Of a stretch of DNA of 64,000 nucleotides, positions 8,648 to 16,447 are shown one piece after another. Origin of the DNA: Sphingomonas chungangi (GTDB lineage Bacteria; Pseudomonadota; Alphaproteobacteria; Sphingomonadales; Sphingomonadaceae). A program made the position numbers and the translations under genes. Position 1 is the first letter of the stretch; every line of letters starts with the position of its first letter. The notes under the pieces are model-generated. The model made no database searches. It was not told the DNA's origin and saw nothing but the letters and a program-made list of their open reading frames with translations. Location of the stretch: NCBI RefSeq assembly GCF_013778325.1, contig NZ_JACEIB010000026.1, forward strand, positions 369,565 to 433,564. The letters are read 5' to 3'.

Positions 8648-9223
8648 ATGCGTCGCCTGGCTTCGGACGCGCGTGGCGTCACCATCGTCGAGTTCGCGCT
8701 CGTCGCGCCGGTGATGCTGCTGATGATCATGGGCCTCGGCGAGCTCGCCTACGACGCCTATGTGCAGGTGGTGCTGACCGGCGCGATGCAGAAGGCCGGC
8801 CGCGATTCCACCATCCAGGGCGCCTCCGCGATCGCATCGACCATCGATGCGACGGTGATGAGCCAGGTCAACGCCGCCGCGCCGCGCGCGACGGGCGCCT
8901 CCTCCCGCAAGAGCTACGCGACCTTCGGCTATATCGATCCCGAGCCGTTCACCGACACCAACGGCGACGGCATCCGCGAGAAAGGCGAATGCTTCACCGA
9001 TATCAACGGCAACGGCATCTGGGATGCGGATCCCGGCATCAGCGGCCAGGGCGGCGCCGGCGATGCCGTAGTCTACACGATGACGATAACCTATCCGCGG
9101 CTGTTCCCGCTCTATCGCTGGCTGGGCTGGGGCGCGAACGCGACCACCTCGGCGACCACGATCCTGAAGAACCAGCCCTACGCATCCCAGACCGCGTCCA
9201 CTCCGGCGACGATATGCACATGA
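8648..9223 (+). CDS. TadE-like pseudopilin with an EF-hand-like loop
   Basis: About 191 residues from the ATG at 8648; a GTG at 8639 that overlaps the previous stop is an alternative. The N-terminus RGVTIVEFALVAPVMLLMIMG is the TadE signature: a charged stretch, a glutamate five residues into the hydrophobic helix, then a long transmembrane segment. A distinct loop, DTNGDGIREKGE (8954-8989), matches the 12-residue EF-hand calcium loop pattern, and a related degenerate loop DINGNGIWDADP follows (8999-9034). It is probably a minor pilin or envelope-anchored assembly protein of a Tad-like system. It overlaps the next gene by four to ten bases. Confidence 0.82.
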   Translation: MRRLASDARGVTIVEFALVAPVMLLMIMGLGELAYDAYVQVVLTGAMQKAGRDSTIQGASAIASTIDATVMSQVNAAAPRATGASSRKSYATFGYIDPEPFTDTNGDGIREKGECFTDINGNGIWDADPGISGQGGAGDAVVYTMTITYPRLFPLYRWLGWGANATTSATTILKNQPYASQTASTPATICT

Positions 9224-9927
9224 AGCTGCGCCACCTCCTCTCCGCCCTACGCCGCGACACGAGCGGGCTCGCTTTGCTCGAGTTCGCGCTGACGACGCCG
9301 CTGGTGCTGCTCGTCGGCGGCTACGGAGTCGAGCTTTCCAACCTCGCGCTCACCAATCTGCGCGTCAGCCAGATCGCGCTGAACCTCGCCGATCACGCCT
9401 CCCGCGTCGGCCTGTCGAGCACGCTCACCACCACCCAGCTCCGCGAATCCGACGTCAACGACGTGCTGGAAGCGGCGCGGCTGGAGGGATCGGGGATCGA
9501 CCTCACCACCCACGGCCGGGTGATCCTGTCGAGCCTGGAGAATGTCCAGCAATCCTATGACAGCACGCCCGTCCAGCGCATCCACTGGCAGCGCTGCATC
9601 GGGCTGATGAGCGGCACGGGCTACGATTCCACCTACGGCACGACGTCGTCCACCGCGGGGACGGTCGCGACGTCGGGCTATGCGGGAACGGCCGCGCCCA
9701 ACGGCATGGGCGACACCAACTACATGGTCACGGCGCCGTCCGGTTCAGGGCTGATGTTCGTGGAGATCAACTACAAGTACCAGAATCTCTTTGGAAGCCT
9801 GTTCGTCGGATCGAAGACGATCCACTATATCGCCTCGTTCATCGTGCGCGACAAACGTGATTATTCGATGATTTACAATCCTTCGCCCGCCGCGTCGCGA
9901 TCGACCTGCAACGTCTACGCGACCTGA
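9220..9927 (+). CDS. TadE/TadG-family pseudopilin-like protein
   Basis: About 235 residues, third gene of the operon. The ATG at 9220 overlaps the upstream TGA; an ATG at 9214 is also in frame. After a basic N-terminus comes SGLALLEFALTTPLVLLVGGYG, the hydrophobic helix with the conserved Glu of TadE-like proteins, then an extended exported part rich in Ser, Thr, Gly and Tyr. It lacks a VWA domain. All three operon products share the single N-terminal anchor, suggesting a membrane-attached complex. No prepilin peptidase, secretion ATPase or usher gene of a Tad locus is in this window. Confidence 0.78.
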   Translation: MKLRHLLSALRRDTSGLALLEFALTTPLVLLVGGYGVELSNLALTNLRVSQIALNLADHASRVGLSSTLTTTQLRESDVNDVLEAARLEGSGIDLTTHGRVILSSLENVQQSYDSTPVQRIHWQRCIGLMSGTGYDSTYGTTSSTAGTVATSGYAGTAAPNGMGDTNYMVTAPSGSGLMFVEINYKYQNLFGSLFVGSKTIHYIASFIVRDKRDYSMIYNPSPAASRSTCNVYAT

Positions 9928-9936
9928 GCGCGGGCC

Positions 9937-10734
9937 TCAGCCCGGCGTCACCGGCGGCAGGAGCATGTAGCCGCGCCCGCGCACGGTGCGGATCAGCTCG
10001 TCCCCGTCGATCTCCAGCCGCTTGCGCAGGCGGCTGACCTGGATGTCGATGGCGCGCAGGTTGCGCGTTTCCGGCGCATCGCCCGGTGCCGTCGCTTCGA
10101 GCAGAGCTTCGCGGCTGACGATCTTGCGGGGTTGCCGCAGCAGCTGGTCGAGCACCGCGAACTCCGCGACCGGCAATATCTCCGTCGACGCGCCGGGTCG
10201 GATGAGGCGACGCTGCGCCCGATCTATCGTCCAGGGACCGAAGGCGAGCATGTCTCCGGTGAGCACCGACGTCACCGCACCTTCGGGTTCGGAAAACGGC
10301 CGCCGGCGCCGCGCGATCGCGTGCAGACGGGCGACCAGCTCGCGCGGGCTGCACGGCCAGAGAATGCAGTCGTCCGCCCCCGCCTCCAGCACGAGGATGC
10401 GGTCGACCGGTTCGAGCCCTTGGTCGATCACCACCACCGCCGGTCCGCCCGGCAGGCCCATGCCCGCGCGCACTCGGGCCATCAGCGAACCGCTCTGCCC
10501 CCGCGCCTCGATGATCACCGCCTCCGGCCCGAACACGGGAGAAGCCGGCAAACCGTCCGCGACGGCGTAGCGCGTCACGCGATAGCCGTAGGTTTCGATC
10601 TGTAACGCGATGGCGGCCGCCACGCCTTCCGGCTCCGCCAACATCCAGATCTCGGACGCGGCCGCGGGAATCTGGACACCTGCCAGGAATGGATCGGGGT
10701 GTGTCATGACGCAGGCGTGGGCCGCAGACATCAT
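9937..10734 (-). CDS. OmpR-family regulator with degenerate receiver domain
   Basis: 265 residues. The C-terminal half is a standard winged helix (VAEFAVLDQLLRQP, IVSREALLEA, IDIQVSRLRKRLE, RGYMLLPPV). The N-terminal half aligns with the receiver of the regulator at 3239-4009 but has lost its chemistry: the acidic cluster is replaced by LAEPEG, the phosphoacceptor position is Glu76 in VIIEARG, and the conserved Lys is Trp126 in CILWPCSPREL. It is therefore probably phosphorylation-independent. It is convergent with the Tad-like operon, ending 9 bp from its stop codon, and no kinase gene is adjacent. ATG 10707 is an alternative start. Confidence 0.85.
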   Translation of the reverse strand: MMSAAHACVMTHPDPFLAGVQIPAAASEIWMLAEPEGVAAAIALQIETYGYRVTRYAVADGLPASPVFGPEAVIIEARGQSGSLMARVRAGMGLPGGPAVVVIDQGLEPVDRILVLEAGADDCILWPCSPRELVARLHAIARRRRPFSEPEGAVTSVLTGDMLAFGPWTIDRAQRRLIRPGASTEILPVAEFAVLDQLLRQPRKIVSREALLEATAPGDAPETRNLRAIDIQVSRLRKRLEIDGDELIRTVRGRGYMLLPPVTPG

Positions 10735-11041
10735 CGCCCGATGTCAAAGTGCAGCGCCAGTCTGTCGGATCATGTCCGTTCCGTAACGGTCGGCCAATCT
10801 GTCGCAACATTCCGCCATCCCCATCCATAGCAGCCCGCCATCTCCCGTTCCTCGATAGGGGAGGCCGGCTTGACCGGAATGATGCAGGACCGGTCACGCC
10901 TCCGGGATTCTTCGCGCTGGGAACGCCTGTTGTTCCGTCCCGTTCCGTTCTGGGTGCTACTGCCGATCGTCTCGCGTTCGCTGTCTGGAATGGCCGGAAT
11001 TGCGCGCTGTGCGCCCGTCCGCTGACCCACCCGACAGAGGA
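10735..11041. other. 307-bp region upstream of the degenerate regulator
   Basis: Apart from the candidate small ORF listed separately, I see no gene, strong promoter or repeat here. It separates the regulator gene from the 3' end of the molybdenum enzyme operon. Confidence 0.5.
10879..11025 (+). CDS. Candidate small protein (48 aa), unknown
   Basis: An ORF with two consecutive ATG codons at 10879 and 10882, 15-20 bp after GGGGAGG (10858-10864), too far for an ideal ribosome-binding site. The product has a basic N-terminus, then RPVPFWVLLPIVSRSLSG, a short hydrophobic stretch around residues 20-37, and a basic end. It could be a small membrane-associated protein or a chance ORF. It is convergent with the operon that ends at 11042. 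Confidence 0.25.
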   Translation: MMQDRSRLRDSSRWERLLFRPVPFWVLLPIVSRSLSGMAGIARCAPVR

Positions 11042-13336
11042 TCAGAGCAGCTTATCGAGCGTGATCGGAAGTTCGCGGATACGTTTTCCGGTCGCATTGA
11101 AGATCGCGTTGGCAACCGCCGCTCCCACGCCGGTGATGCCGATCTCACCGATCCCATGCAGCCCGAGCGGGCTGTGGGGATCAGGAATGTCATTCCAGAT
11201 TACCTCGATATGCGGCACGTCCAGATGCACCGGAACGTGGTACTCCGCCAAAGACGGGTTCATGATACGACCGGTCCGTTCGTCGAACATGGTCTCCTCG
11301 GTGAGCGCAAGGCCCAGTCCCATGATGATACCGCCGCGAAACTGGCTGGCAGCCGTCTTGGGATTGAGGATTCGCCCCGTATCGAACGAGCCGACGAAAC
11401 GCGAAACGCGCGTTTCACCCGTTGTCTCATTGACGCGAACCTCGCAGAATTGCGCACCATAGCTGTGCATCGAATATTTCTGGACTTCGATCGGTGGCGG
11501 CGCCGACGCCTCGATCGCAAGCTCATCACGACCGGCACGCTTGAGGATCGCGGCGTAGTTCTCCGCGCGCGTCGGATCCTGCATCGAGACGAGCCCCCCG
11601 TCCCGCGCCTCCAGCTCATCCGCCTTCAGGCCTGCCAGAGGCGAGGAGTTGCCCGCGAGCCGGAGAAGTTCGTCGAACAGCGCGTCACTGGCGGCCCTGA
11701 CGGCGGCGACGACGGACGCGGTCTGGTTCGAGCCGCCCGCGATCGTGCCCATCGGAAGCGTGGTGTCGCCATATTCGAACGACACCTGGTGGATCGGCAG
11801 ACCCAGCCGATCCGCGGCATGCTGGACCTGCACGGTCGCCGTCCCCATGCCCATTTCATGGGTGGCAATCTGGACCAACGCATGACCGTCCGCCGACAGC
11901 GTGATCCGCGCGCCGGCGCCGGGCATCCGATAATAGGGATAGGTGGCCGTCGCGACGCCATGGCCTATCAACCATTCGCCGTCGCGCGTCGACCGCGGCA
12001 CGGGGTTCCGACGATGCCAGCCGAACCGTTCGCCACCACGACGATAGGCCTCGATGATATGCCGTGAAGAGAATTCGGCGCCAGATGTCGGATCTTTCTC
12101 GGGCTCGCACCGGCGGCGCAGCTCGATGGGATCGATATTCATGGCAATCGCCAACTCGTCGATCGCGGATTCAAGCGCGAAGGTTCCCACGGACTCTCCG
12201 GGCGCACGCATGAAGGTGTTGGCGAGCATGTCCATGTCCGCCACCTCCTGCGCGAGCTTGATCGCGTCCGCCGCATAAAGATGCCTCGCCGGAAAGCTGA
12301 ACTGCTCCGGGCAGCTGTTGTGGGTCGTCATCGCGACCACGCCGGTATGGATGAGCGCTGCCAATGTACCGTCAGCCTTCGCGCCAAGCGCAACCCGTTG
12401 CTCGGTGCACGTCCGGCCGCCGACCGAGCGGAATACGCCCTCCCGCGACAGTACGAGCCTCACGGGCCGCTCCGCCAGCTTGGACGCAGCAGCAGCAAGC
12501 ACCTGGTGATACCACATGCACTTGCCGCCGAAGCCGCCGCCAACGAAGGGCGAGATCACCCGCACCTTGTCCTCGCCGATCCCGAACATGTCGGCGATCG
12601 TCCAGGCGGTTTGGTGGACCATCTGGCTGGCATCGTGGATCGTGAGACTGCCATCGTCCCACACGACGGTCACGGCATGGAGCTCGATCGCATTGTGGTT
12701 GTGACGAGGCGTCCTGTAGAGATTGTCGACCCTGAATGCGGCTTCAGCGAGCGCGGCTTCCGCATCGCCGGTCTCGAGCGCGGGCGGCTCACCCAGCACG
12801 CTTTCGGGCGGATGTGCATGGGCCTTCGCCGCCTCGAATGAGGTAATTGCTGGCTCGACCTCGTAGGCGATGCGGATCAGCGACTTGGCGTAGTCGGCCT
12901 GCTCCTGCGTCTCGGCCAGCACGACGGCGACCGGCTGCCCGTTCCAATGGATGCGATCGTCCTGCATCACCGGCAGATTGCTCGGCCCTCCCGCCATCGG
13001 GCTTTCGCCCATGATCTTGGGTGCTCCCATGCGCGGCGCGTTTTGGTAGGTCATGACCAGCGCCACGCCCGGTGCGGCTTTCGCGCCGGAGGTATCGAGC
13101 GAGGTGATGCGGCCGCGCGCGACGCGGCTGAACAGCACGGCCGCGAACAGCAGGTCGTCGTAAGGGACTTCGGCGGCGAAGCGCGCCTTGCCCGCAACCT
13201 TGAGCGGACCATCGATGCGGGAAAGCTGCGATCCGACCGCACCATGCCGGCCGATCAGCGGATCGGGCGGAGCATCGGGGGTCAAGCGCACGATCGCACC
13301 CATCATGGCCTGCTTGGCGCTGTCGAGAATGCTCAT
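11042..13336 (-). CDS. Molybdenum hydroxylase large subunit (PaoC/XdhB-like), second set
   Basis: A 764-residue molybdopterin-binding subunit of the xanthine dehydrogenase/aldehyde oxidoreductase family. The start (MSILDSAKQ) overlaps the FAD-subunit stop by ATGA; a longer open frame upstream is antisense noise over that gene. The first domain begins at SRIDGPLKVAGKARFAAEVP, molybdopterin-binding segments include FVGGGFGGK, and the C-terminal GIGEIGITGVGAAVANAIFNATG carries the catalytic Glu of the family. Together with the FAD and 2Fe-2S subunits it should oxidise aldehydes or N-heterocycles. It has no signal peptide, and neither does its Fe-S partner, so this set is predicted to be cytoplasmic. 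It is the last gene of the operon. Confidence 0.9.
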   Translation of the reverse strand: MSILDSAKQAMMGAIVRLTPDAPPDPLIGRHGAVGSQLSRIDGPLKVAGKARFAAEVPYDDLLFAAVLFSRVARGRITSLDTSGAKAAPGVALVMTYQNAPRMGAPKIMGESPMAGGPSNLPVMQDDRIHWNGQPVAVVLAETQEQADYAKSLIRIAYEVEPAITSFEAAKAHAHPPESVLGEPPALETGDAEAALAEAAFRVDNLYRTPRHNHNAIELHAVTVVWDDGSLTIHDASQMVHQTAWTIADMFGIGEDKVRVISPFVGGGFGGKCMWYHQVLAAAASKLAERPVRLVLSREGVFRSVGGRTCTEQRVALGAKADGTLAALIHTGVVAMTTHNSCPEQFSFPARHLYAADAIKLAQEVADMDMLANTFMRAPGESVGTFALESAIDELAIAMNIDPIELRRRCEPEKDPTSGAEFSSRHIIEAYRRGGERFGWHRRNPVPRSTRDGEWLIGHGVATATYPYYRMPGAGARITLSADGHALVQIATHEMGMGTATVQVQHAADRLGLPIHQVSFEYGDTTLPMGTIAGGSNQTASVVAAVRAASDALFDELLRLAGNSSPLAGLKADELEARDGGLVSMQDPTRAENYAAILKRAGRDELAIEASAPPPIEVQKYSMHSYGAQFCEVRVNETTGETRVSRFVGSFDTGRILNPKTAASQFRGGIIMGLGLALTEETMFDERTGRIMNPSLAEYHVPVHLDVPHIEVIWNDIPDPHSPLGLHGIGEIGITGVGAAVANAIFNATGKRIRELPITLDKLL

Positions 13337-14307
13337 GCCAATTCTCCCAGCGTGTGGACGATGGTCCGCTTTGCCAACTCGATCTTGAAGCCGTTGCCGC
13401 TCAGCGGCGACGCATTTTCCAGCTCGGCTTCGGCAGCCGCCCGGAAATTCGCCTCCGTAGCAGCCTTGCCGACGACGGCCCGTTCGGCCGCCCGCGCGCG
13501 CCATGGCTTGGTGGCAACCCCGCCCAGCCCGATCCGCGCGTCGCGGACGATCCCATGCTCGACGTCGAGGGCCGCGGCGACCGAAACCAGCGCAAAGGCG
13601 TAGCTCGCCCGATCCCGCACCTTGCGATACGTCGATCGGGCCGCGAACGGGAGGTTCGGAATCTCGATCGCTGTGATCAGTTCGCCCGGCTCCAGGACCG
13701 TCTCGATCTCGGGATGCCCGTCGGGCAAGCGGTGCAGGTCGGTCAGCGGGATCGCGCGGGCGCCGGACGCGCCTTGCAGGTGCACCACGGCGTCGAGCGC
13801 CACCAGCGCCACGCACATATCGGACGGATGGGTGGCGACGCAGGCCGGCGACGTCCCCAGGACCGCGTGGATACGGTTGAACCCGTCGATCGCGTCGCAG
13901 CCCGACTCCGGCGAACGTTTGTTGCAGCGTGCCGCATCATCGTAGAAATAATAGCAGCGCGTCCGCTGGAGGATGTTGCCGCCGACCGTCGCCATGTTGC
14001 GGATCTGGCCGCTGGCGCCTGACAGGATCGCGCGCGACAACAAAGGATACCGCGCCCGCACGGCGCGATGCTCGGCCAGCGCGGTGTTCTTCACGCCGGC
14101 ACCGATCAGCAGGCCGCCGCCGTCGGTTTCCCGGATATCTCCGGAAAGCCCCGTCACATCGACGACAAGGCCGGGCTGCTCGATTTCCTCGCGCATCAGG
14201 TCGACGAGATTGGTGCCCCCGCCGAGATAGCGCGCGGTGCCGCGCCCGCCGTGCAGCTGCATGGCCGATGCCGGATCGACCGCCTTTTCGTAGCGAAGCT
14301 CGATCAT
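13333..14307 (-). CDS. Molybdenum hydroxylase FAD subunit (PaoB-like), second set
   Basis: A 324-residue FAD-binding subunit. The flavin motif RYLGGGTNLVDLM is near residue 30 and a second one, TVGGNILQRTRC, near residue 108. The latter runs into a cysteine-containing insertion (RCYYFYDDAARCNKRSPESGC) like the one that binds an extra 4Fe-4S cluster in PaoB, which ordinary xanthine dehydrogenase FAD subunits lack. The gene overlaps both neighbours by four bases, implying translational coupling of the subunits. Electron flow is expected from Mo through the 2Fe-2S centres to FAD. Confidence 0.9.
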   Translation of the reverse strand: MIELRYEKAVDPASAMQLHGGRGTARYLGGGTNLVDLMREEIEQPGLVVDVTGLSGDIRETDGGGLLIGAGVKNTALAEHRAVRARYPLLSRAILSGASGQIRNMATVGGNILQRTRCYYFYDDAARCNKRSPESGCDAIDGFNRIHAVLGTSPACVATHPSDMCVALVALDAVVHLQGASGARAIPLTDLHRLPDGHPEIETVLEPGELITAIEIPNLPFAARSTYRKVRDRASYAFALVSVAAALDVEHGIVRDARIGLGGVATKPWRARAAERAVVGKAATEANFRAAAEAELENASPLSGNGFKIELAKRTIVHTLGELA

Positions 14308-14831
14308 GCTGCAGCCTCCCGCTCCTGTGCGCTTTCCTCGGCATAGGTCGCGCGGATGGCCTCGATGATCCCGTTATAGGCGCCGCAGCGGCAGAGGTTT
14401 CCGCTCATCCGCTCGCGTATCTCGTCTTCGGAAAAGCCGATCTGTTCGAGAGCGAGATCCTCGGTGAGGGCGCTCGGCAGACCGCGCCGGATCTCGCCGA
14501 TCATGGCGACGGCGGAGCAGATCTGCCCCGGGGTGCAATAGCCGCACTGGAAACCGTCATATTCGATGAAGGCGGCCTGCAACGGATGAAGATCACCGAT
14601 CGTGCCGAGGCCTTCGATCGTCAGGATCTCGCGGTCCTGATACTGCACGGCCAACGCCAGGCAGCTGTTGATCCGCTCGCCGTCGACCAGCACGGTGCAG
14701 GCCCCGCAAGCACCCTGGTTGCACCCTTTCTTGGTCCCGGTGAGCCCGAGATGGTCACGCAGCAGATCGAGCAGAGACGTGCGGACGTCGACGTCGGCCT
14801 CGATCGAATGCTCGTTGATGATGAAACGCAT
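14304..14831 (-). CDS. Molybdenum hydroxylase 2Fe-2S subunit (PaoA-like, no export signal), second set
   Basis: A 175-residue protein with two 2Fe-2S domains: a plant ferredoxin-type cluster site (Cys37, Cys42, Cys45, Cys57 in GCNQGACGAC...NSC) and a helical cluster domain (Cys96, Cys99, Cys147, Cys149 in QCGYCTPGQ and CRCGAY). It starts directly with MRFIINEHSIEADV and has no Tat leader, unlike the paralogue at 19609-20244. A clear GGGAGAG ribosome-binding site precedes the ATG. It follows the MocA-like gene after 93 bp, so the second set might also have its own promoter. Confidence 0.92.
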   Translation of the reverse strand: MRFIINEHSIEADVDVRTSLLDLLRDHLGLTGTKKGCNQGACGACTVLVDGERINSCLALAVQYQDREILTIEGLGTIGDLHPLQAAFIEYDGFQCGYCTPGQICSAVAMIGEIRRGLPSALTEDLALEQIGFSEDEIRERMSGNLCRCGAYNGIIEAIRATYAEESAQEREAAA

Positions 14832-14924
14832 GGAGCTCTCCCGCCAAGTGGGAGGAGAACGCTATCCTCGCCTTCAGGCTCCGTCCCTTCGATCGACAAG
14901 CGCCGGAACGCCCTCGAAACGAGA

Positions 14925-15488
14925 TCAGCCTTGGAAGCGGCCTCTGGCGGCTTCGAGATCCGCGACGCGGTCGACGTCGTGCAGTTCGGCAGGATCGGCG
15001 AGCACGATCTCGGCCTGCTCCAGCATCGCGCGCGCACCCCGATCGCCGGACAGCGTTTCCAGAGTGTCGAACCATGCTGCCCCGAACAGCGCCGGAGGCA
15101 TCCGGATAACGCCGTCGCTCGATGCGACCAGTGTATCCGGGCCGCGATAGCAGGCGATAAGTCGTTCGAGATGCTCCACGCTCACGAAGGGCATATCGGC
15201 CAGCGCGATCAGCACGGCGTCGATATCGGTTCGACGCGCGGCTGCGACGCCGAGAGCGATGGAACGCGCCATTCCCGCATCCCGCCGATCGTTCGGCACG
15301 ACCGTGACATCGGGCCATGCCATGCCGCGCGGGCCAGTGACGACGATATGCCCGGACAGCGGCAGCGCAGCCAGTGTCCGAGCGGCATGGAGGCCGAGCG
15401 ACAGGCCGCCGAGGGGCGCCGCCAGCTTGTCGCCATCCGCGAACCGTTCCGAGCGGCCGGCCGCGAGCAGCACGGCCGCGATCTTCAT
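14925..15488 (-). CDS. MocA-like molybdenum cofactor nucleotidyltransferase
   Basis: A 187-residue NTP-transferase. The N-terminal AAVLLAAGRSERFADGDKL is the nucleotide-binding motif of MobA/MocA proteins and ALADMPFV is the metal-binding motif of the same family. Such enzymes attach CMP or GMP to the molybdenum cofactor; PaoABC-type and XDH-type enzymes outside E. coli can use the CMP form, so a cytidylyltransferase (MocA) is the likeliest role. It overlaps the XdhC-like gene by four bases and lies between the two enzyme sets, so it probably supplies both. Confidence 0.85.
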   Translation of the reverse strand: MKIAAVLLAAGRSERFADGDKLAAPLGGLSLGLHAARTLAALPLSGHIVVTGPRGMAWPDVTVVPNDRRDAGMARSIALGVAAARRTDIDAVLIALADMPFVSVEHLERLIACYRGPDTLVASSDGVIRMPPALFGAAWFDTLETLSGDRGARAMLEQAEIVLADPAELHDVDRVADLEAARGRFQG

Positions 15489-16411
15489 TCGCCTTCTCGC
15501 GACAGCGCGGCGACCATGCCAGCGGCGACAGAGAGAGCGATTTCGGCGGCTCCGATCGCGCCGATGTCGATGCCCGCCGGTCCCTCGATCCGGTCGAGAT
15601 TCGCCGGGCCGACACCCGCCTCCGCCAGACGCTCCAGCCGGGCTGCATGGCTGCGTCGCGACCCGAGTGCCGCGACGTAACCGGTCGGCCGGGCCAGTGC
15701 GGCGATCAGCGCGGGATCGTCGATCTTGGGATCATGGCTGAGCGTGACGACGGCGCTGGCACCGTCGGGCTTCCACGCCGTGATCGCCTCGTCCGGCCAC
15801 CGGTCGTCGAGTTCGGTCCCAGGAAATCGCTCTTCGGTCAGGAAGCGTCCGCGCGGATCGATCACGACGGGGCGGATGCCGAGCGTCCGGGCGATGCCTG
15901 CCAGGCTCTGCGCGATCTGGACCGCGCCGACGATGAACAACCTCCGGGGCGGGGCGTAGCGATTGACGAAGAGATCGGACGTGTCGGGCGCCGCCAATGC
16001 GCTCCGACCTGTATCGAGATCGGTGGCGATACGGATAGTGCTGCCTGCCTCGCGCCCCGCGACAACGGCGTCGAAGAGATCCGGCGCATAGCCGGTCTCG
16101 CCGACCGGCTGCACCAGCACCTCGATAATCCCTCCACACGGCAGCCCGACCTCCCAGGCAGACGCATCGGACACGCCATAAAGCCGCCGCTCGGCTTTGC
16201 CGGTCGCGATCACCTGCTCGGCGAGCGCGAGCACCTCGCCCTCGACGCAACCGCCCGACACCGATCCCTCGAAGCGGCCGTCGGCATGGACGAGCATGTG
16301 GCTGCCGCGTGGACGCGGCGCCGATCCCCAGGTCGAGACGACCGTCGCCAGCGCCATCGGCGCGCCGCGCCATGTGTCGAAAGCGGCGAGTACGGGCTCA
16401 TGATCCTGCAT
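15485..16411 (-). CDS. XdhC/PaoD-family molybdenum cofactor insertion chaperone
   Basis: About 308 residues from the ATG at 16411; a TTG at 16447 would add 12 residues, directly against the preceding stop codon. The XdhC N-terminal domain includes STWGSAPRPRGSHMLV, the Cys motif SGGCVEGEV and GLPCGGIIEVLV; the C-terminal Rossmann-like domain has RLFIVGAVQIAQSLAGIA and VAALGSRRSHAARLERL. Proteins of this family bind the cofactor, help sulfurate it and insert it into the large subunit. It lies immediately downstream of the first large-subunit gene, the usual paoD/xdhC position. Confidence 0.92.
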   Translation of the reverse strand: MQDHEPVLAAFDTWRGAPMALATVVSTWGSAPRPRGSHMLVHADGRFEGSVSGGCVEGEVLALAEQVIATGKAERRLYGVSDASAWEVGLPCGGIIEVLVQPVGETGYAPDLFDAVVAGREAGSTIRIATDLDTGRSALAAPDTSDLFVNRYAPPRRLFIVGAVQIAQSLAGIARTLGIRPVVIDPRGRFLTEERFPGTELDDRWPDEAITAWKPDGASAVVTLSHDPKIDDPALIAALARPTGYVAALGSRRSHAARLERLAEAGVGPANLDRIEGPAGIDIGAIGAAEIALSVAAGMVAALSREGE

Positions 16412-16447
16412 GATCGCTGAGATAGGCTGCCGCCGACGGCCGGGCAA

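Noticed and set aside
13337-13816. N-terminal extension of the second large subunit
   Set aside because: This stretch is another frame of the FAD-subunit gene; homology begins at MSILDSAKQ, whose ATG overlaps the upstream stop.
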